The notes beneath the pieces are model-generated. The model was not told the origin of the DNA. It saw only the letters and a program-made list of their open reading frames with translations, and did not search any database. From contig JAGBKI010000055.1 in NCBI GenBank assembly GCA_017933995.1, forward strand, positions 1 through 64,000: 64,000 bases of DNA, given 5' to 3'. A program made the position numbers and the translations under genes. How positions within the stretch are numbered: the first letter of the stretch is position 1; every line of letters begins with the position of its first letter. This document shows, one piece after another, positions 61,806-64,000 of the stretch. This DNA comes from Bacteroidaceae bacterium. Lineage in GTDB: Bacteria > Bacteroidota > Bacteroidia > Bacteroidales > Bacteroidaceae.

Positions 61806-61830
61806 AAAAAGTAAAAAGTAAAAAGTAAAA
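61806..61830. repeat. 7-bp tandem repeat AAAAAGT upstream of purM
   Basis: Three exact copies and a partial fourth, 11 bases ahead of the purM start on the minus strand (ACTTTTT). Copy-number slippage could alter the distance between promoter and start codon. Confidence 0.6.
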
Positions 61831-61912
61831 GATGGTTTACGGGAAAGCCTCGGAGAGTGGCGTTCTGTGCCTCACCAAGTTCCACTTATCACTTTCCGAT
61901 TGGTCCTTACTG

Positions 61913-62506
61913 TCAGTCGAAGCTCACGGTGGGTGCGGTCTGTGCGCTCTGGTCGGCCTCGAACTTGGCCTTGGGCTGGAAGCCGAAGATCCCGGCGAGT
62001 ACGTTGCCGGGGAAGCGGCGCACCTTGAGGTTGTACTCCTGGACGGCGGTGTTGAACGTGTCGCGCGCCTTGTTGATGCGGTTCTCGGTGCCTTCAAGCT
62101 GCACCTGCAAGTCCTTGAACTGCTCGTTGGCCTTGAGTTCGGGGTATTGCTCCTGCACGACCATCAGCCGCCCCAGTGCCTGCGAGAGTTCGCCCTGCGC
62201 GGCCTGGAACTCCTGGAGTTTTTCGGGCGTGAGGTTGTTGGGGTCTACGGTGATTTGGGTAGCGCGGGCGCGGGCGCTGATGACGCTTTCGAGCGTGCTC
62301 TGCTCGTGCTTGGCATAGCCCTTGACGGTGCTGACCAGGTTGGGGATGAGGTCGGCGCGCCGCTGGTACTGGCTCTGCACGTTGGCCCAGGCGGTGGTGA
62401 CGGGTTCTTCCATTTCGACGATGCCGTTGTAGGTGCTGATGCACCAGGCGGCGAGACCGACGACGACTACGCCCGCGATGAGCAGGCCGATGAGTGATTT
62501 CTTCAT
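61913..62506 (-). CDS. lemA: LemA family protein
   Basis: 197 residues. One N-terminal membrane anchor (LIGLLIAGVVVVGLAAWCI) and a long helical domain with VTTAWANVQSQYQRRADLIPNLVSTVKGYAKHE, ENRINKARDTFNTAVQEYNLKVRRFPGNVLAGIFGF and the FEA ending. This is the full LemA pattern. The function in bacteria is unclear; it is often next to a TPM-domain protein, as here, suggesting a joint envelope role. Confidence 0.93.
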   Translation of the reverse strand: MKKSLIGLLIAGVVVVGLAAWCISTYNGIVEMEEPVTTAWANVQSQYQRRADLIPNLVSTVKGYAKHEQSTLESVISARARATQITVDPNNLTPEKLQEFQAAQGELSQALGRLMVVQEQYPELKANEQFKDLQVQLEGTENRINKARDTFNTAVQEYNLKVRRFPGNVLAGIFGFQPKAKFEADQSAQTAPTVSFD

Positions 62507-62613
62507 TGTTGGAGTGGGGTTTGGGGTTACTATTCTTGGGATTGGGGTCGCTGCGAAGCAGCGACAAACACAACGATTCAAACGTAGAGCAAACGGGCGG
62601 GACGGCTGGGGTT

Positions 62614-63540
62614 TCAGAACTTGCCTCCAGCCCCTCCGCCGCCGAAAGAGCCGCCGCCGAAAGAGCCTCCAGCGAAACCGCCGCCACCCCCGCCGCCGCG
62701 CATACCACCCAGCACGGAACCGGCGATGACGCCCGCGTCGGAGGCCGAGGGCAGGTCGTAGTGTTCGGTGCGGTCGTCCTCGTAGCCGCACTTGGAGCAG
62801 CGGTAGTGGACGCTGTATATCTTCTGCCGCCGCGTGACCTTGACGAGGCGGCGTTGGGTGACGTTCATATACGCCTTGCAGCGAGGGCATTTGCGACGCC
62901 CGAAGTAGGCTATCGCCCCGCCTCCGGCCAGCACGGCGCTGAGAAACCCAACAGGCCAGCGCCAATCGCCTTCGTCGTCGGCTGCTGCGGTGAAGGCTTC
63001 GAACTCGGGGGCTTCAGACACGATTCCGTATACCGTGACGGCGGCGCGCTTCAGGGCTTCGCCGTAGTCGCCTTCCCTAAGCAGGGGCACCATCACGCGG
63101 GTGCCGATGCGGTTGCAGATGATGTCGGGCAGCGTGCCCTCCAGCCCCTTTCCGGGGAAGATGTGCCAGTCACGGCTCTGGCGCGCCACGACGACGAGCA
63201 GGCCGGTGTCGGCGCCCTTGCGCCCGAAGCCGTAGCGCGTGAAGAGCGAGTCGCCCCACGCGTAGACGTCGTCGCCTGCGAAGCGGTCGACGACGACGCA
63301 GACCATCTCGACACCGTAGCGGCTGCGGAGCAGACGGCACACGGCGTCGATGCTGTCGACGTCGACGGGGTCGAGGATTGCGTCGGGATTGACGGTGTAG
63401 CGTGTGGAGTCCTCCAGTTGCGGCATGGGCAGAGCCTCAACCGTCCACATCCTGCCCACGACATTGTCCGCAAATGCCGCAGCTGGGAAGAAAAAGAGGG
63501 AAACGAGCGCGAATAGAAGCGGATACAGCCTTACTTTCAT
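62614..63540 (-). CDS. TPM-domain protein with zinc ribbon and Gly-rich tail
   Basis: 308 residues. Signal peptide ending at AAAFA, a TPM phosphatase-like domain (about 40-160; VEMVCVVVDRFAGDDVYAWGDSLF, GLLVVVARQSRDWHIFPGKGLEG), one membrane segment (WPVGFLSAVLAGGGAIAYF), then a zinc ribbon (CPRCKAYMNV and CSKCGYEDD) and a Gly/Ser/Phe tail (GGSFGGGSFGGGGAGG). The extracytoplasmic TPM domain with a cytoplasmic ribbon matches Bacteroidetes proteins encoded with LemA. A -7 box lies upstream at 63574-63567. Confidence 0.88.
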   Translation of the reverse strand: MKVRLYPLLFALVSLFFFPAAAFADNVVGRMWTVEALPMPQLEDSTRYTVNPDAILDPVDVDSIDAVCRLLRSRYGVEMVCVVVDRFAGDDVYAWGDSLFTRYGFGRKGADTGLLVVVARQSRDWHIFPGKGLEGTLPDIICNRIGTRVMVPLLREGDYGEALKRAAVTVYGIVSEAPEFEAFTAAADDEGDWRWPVGFLSAVLAGGGAIAYFGRRKCPRCKAYMNVTQRRLVKVTRRQKIYSVHYRCSKCGYEDDRTEHYDLPSASDAGVIAGSVLGGMRGGGGGGGFAGGSFGGGSFGGGGAGGKF

Positions 63541-63566
63541 GAAGTGCACCCTTAGGTTTAACGCTA

Positions 63567-63574
63567 CAAAAATA
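63567..63574 (-). promoter_or_regulatory. -7 box of the TPM-lemA pair
   Basis: TATTTTTG on the minus strand, 26 bases before the TPM-protein ATG; no clear -33 box. Confidence 0.5.
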
Positions 63575-63660
63575 CACAAAAAAGCCTTGCCGTGTGGCTT
63601 TAGAAGCAAAATAAGCCGTCGTGGAGCCGTTTCAGCGCACGGGGGAAAGTTTATATTAGC

Positions 63661-63724
63661 TTTTGATTTTGAAATCAAACGGGTTTATTCTAAAATCAAA
63701 GGGATTGATTTCAAAATCAAAAGC
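63661..63724. repeat. AT-rich 21-bp periodic array (three units)
   Basis: AAATC cores at 63672, 63693 and 63714, exactly 21 apart. TTTTGATTTTGAAATCAAA is a near palindrome. Nothing else is recognisable between 63575 and 63832. Confidence 0.75.
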
Positions 63725-63832
63725 CAATAGAAAAGCGCGAGGCACACACCGGCTTTAGACATGTGGTCAGCAACTGGCCGGAAAAACCGATAGGAATGGC
63801 TGGCATGGGAATGGTGGAGTACGACAGCAGGT

Positions 63833-64000
63833 TCAGCCCTGCCAGATTTCCCACGCGGCCTCGGCCTGTCCATGCAGCATTTCGAGACCGTTTTTGACGG
63901 TAGCACCATGCTCGCGTCCGCGACGCATAAAGAGCGTCTCCTCGGGGTTGTAAACAAGGTCGTATAGTAAGTGGCGAGGCGTGAGCTGGGCGTAAGGGAT
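63833..64000 (-). CDS. aroE: Shikimate dehydrogenase, C-terminal end (cut by window edge)
   Basis: The last 55 residues of a minus-strand gene that continues beyond the window. LLYDLVYNPEETLFMRRGRE is the conserved C-terminal NADP/shikimate domain motif, followed by HGATVKNGLEMLHGQAEAAWEIW, the closing helices of AroE. It reduces 3-dehydroshikimate to shikimate. A small start at an internal ATG in another frame is only a shadow. Confidence 0.9.
   Translation of the reverse strand: MPYAQLTPRHLLYDLVYNPEETLFMRRGREHGATVKNGLEMLHGQAEAAWEIWQG

Noticed and set aside
1..64000. tRNA or rRNA genes
   Set aside because: Visual search for T-loop words and 16S/23S signatures gave nothing convincing; a tRNA-finding program would settle it.

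Overview
The window reads as a chromosomal segment of a GC-rich member of the Bacteroidales, most likely Prevotellaceae-like. The evidence is internal: promoters follow the Bacteroidetes pattern (TTTG, about 20 bases, TAnnTTTG) instead of the sigma70 pattern; ribosome binding sites are weak; two secreted enzymes end in type IX secretion sorting tails; there is an Mpi-type DNA invertase beside an UpxY-type antiterminator; and thiamine is taken up by an OMP-PnuT-ThiN set behind a TPP riboswitch. Coding DNA is mostly GC-rich, with clear AT-richer islands.

Layout. 1-3161: end of a family 2 glycosyltransferase, then an MBOAT plus AlgX/AlgJ-like pair for polysaccharide O-acylation. 3171-5867: a repeat array, a radical SAM protein, tilS and a small lipoprotein. 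5926-9591: TPP-controlled thiamine uptake operon. 9638-18641: housekeeping genes (udk, rlpA, DUF1460, thyA, folA, 5'-nucleotidase, DUF5063, 3'-5' exonuclease, rlmI-like, mscL). 18775-39845: a capsular/exopolysaccharide locus headed by invertase and UpxY, with wecB/wecC (UDP-ManNAcA), a Wzx flippase, a cytidylyltransferase-oxidoreductase fusion with SDR and LicD, an EpsG-type polymerase, two GT4 enzymes, a CapK-like ligase with an ATP-grasp protein, and a hexapeptide acetyltransferase. Two accessory blocks interrupt this locus: a pseudogene strip plus a CBS-HEPN protein (22976-24699), and an ATPase/DUF4276/DUF2188/TIR-like block (31752-34488). 39846-41150: gene-poor and repeat-rich. 41151-47506: rhaB, a beta-barrel protein, a GH127-like protein and a secreted sulfatase. 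47651-50117: minus-strand bfn-rsmE operon. 50900-60501: lipoprotein flavin reductase, the glycogen cluster (debranching enzyme, synthase, GH57), secreted endonuclease I, an ABC exporter pair. 60632-64000: minus-strand purM, lemA, TPM protein, end of aroE.

The intergenic DNA carries as much of interest as the genes. An 84-86 bp repeat combining a hairpin with a Bacteroidetes promoter occurs at three loci. AT-rich quasi-palindromes spaced exactly 21 bp occur at four loci. A short motif of the type CCGTAT..TATA recurs about eight times, mostly in the sense orientation of genes or leaders. No tRNA, rRNA or CRISPR array was found.
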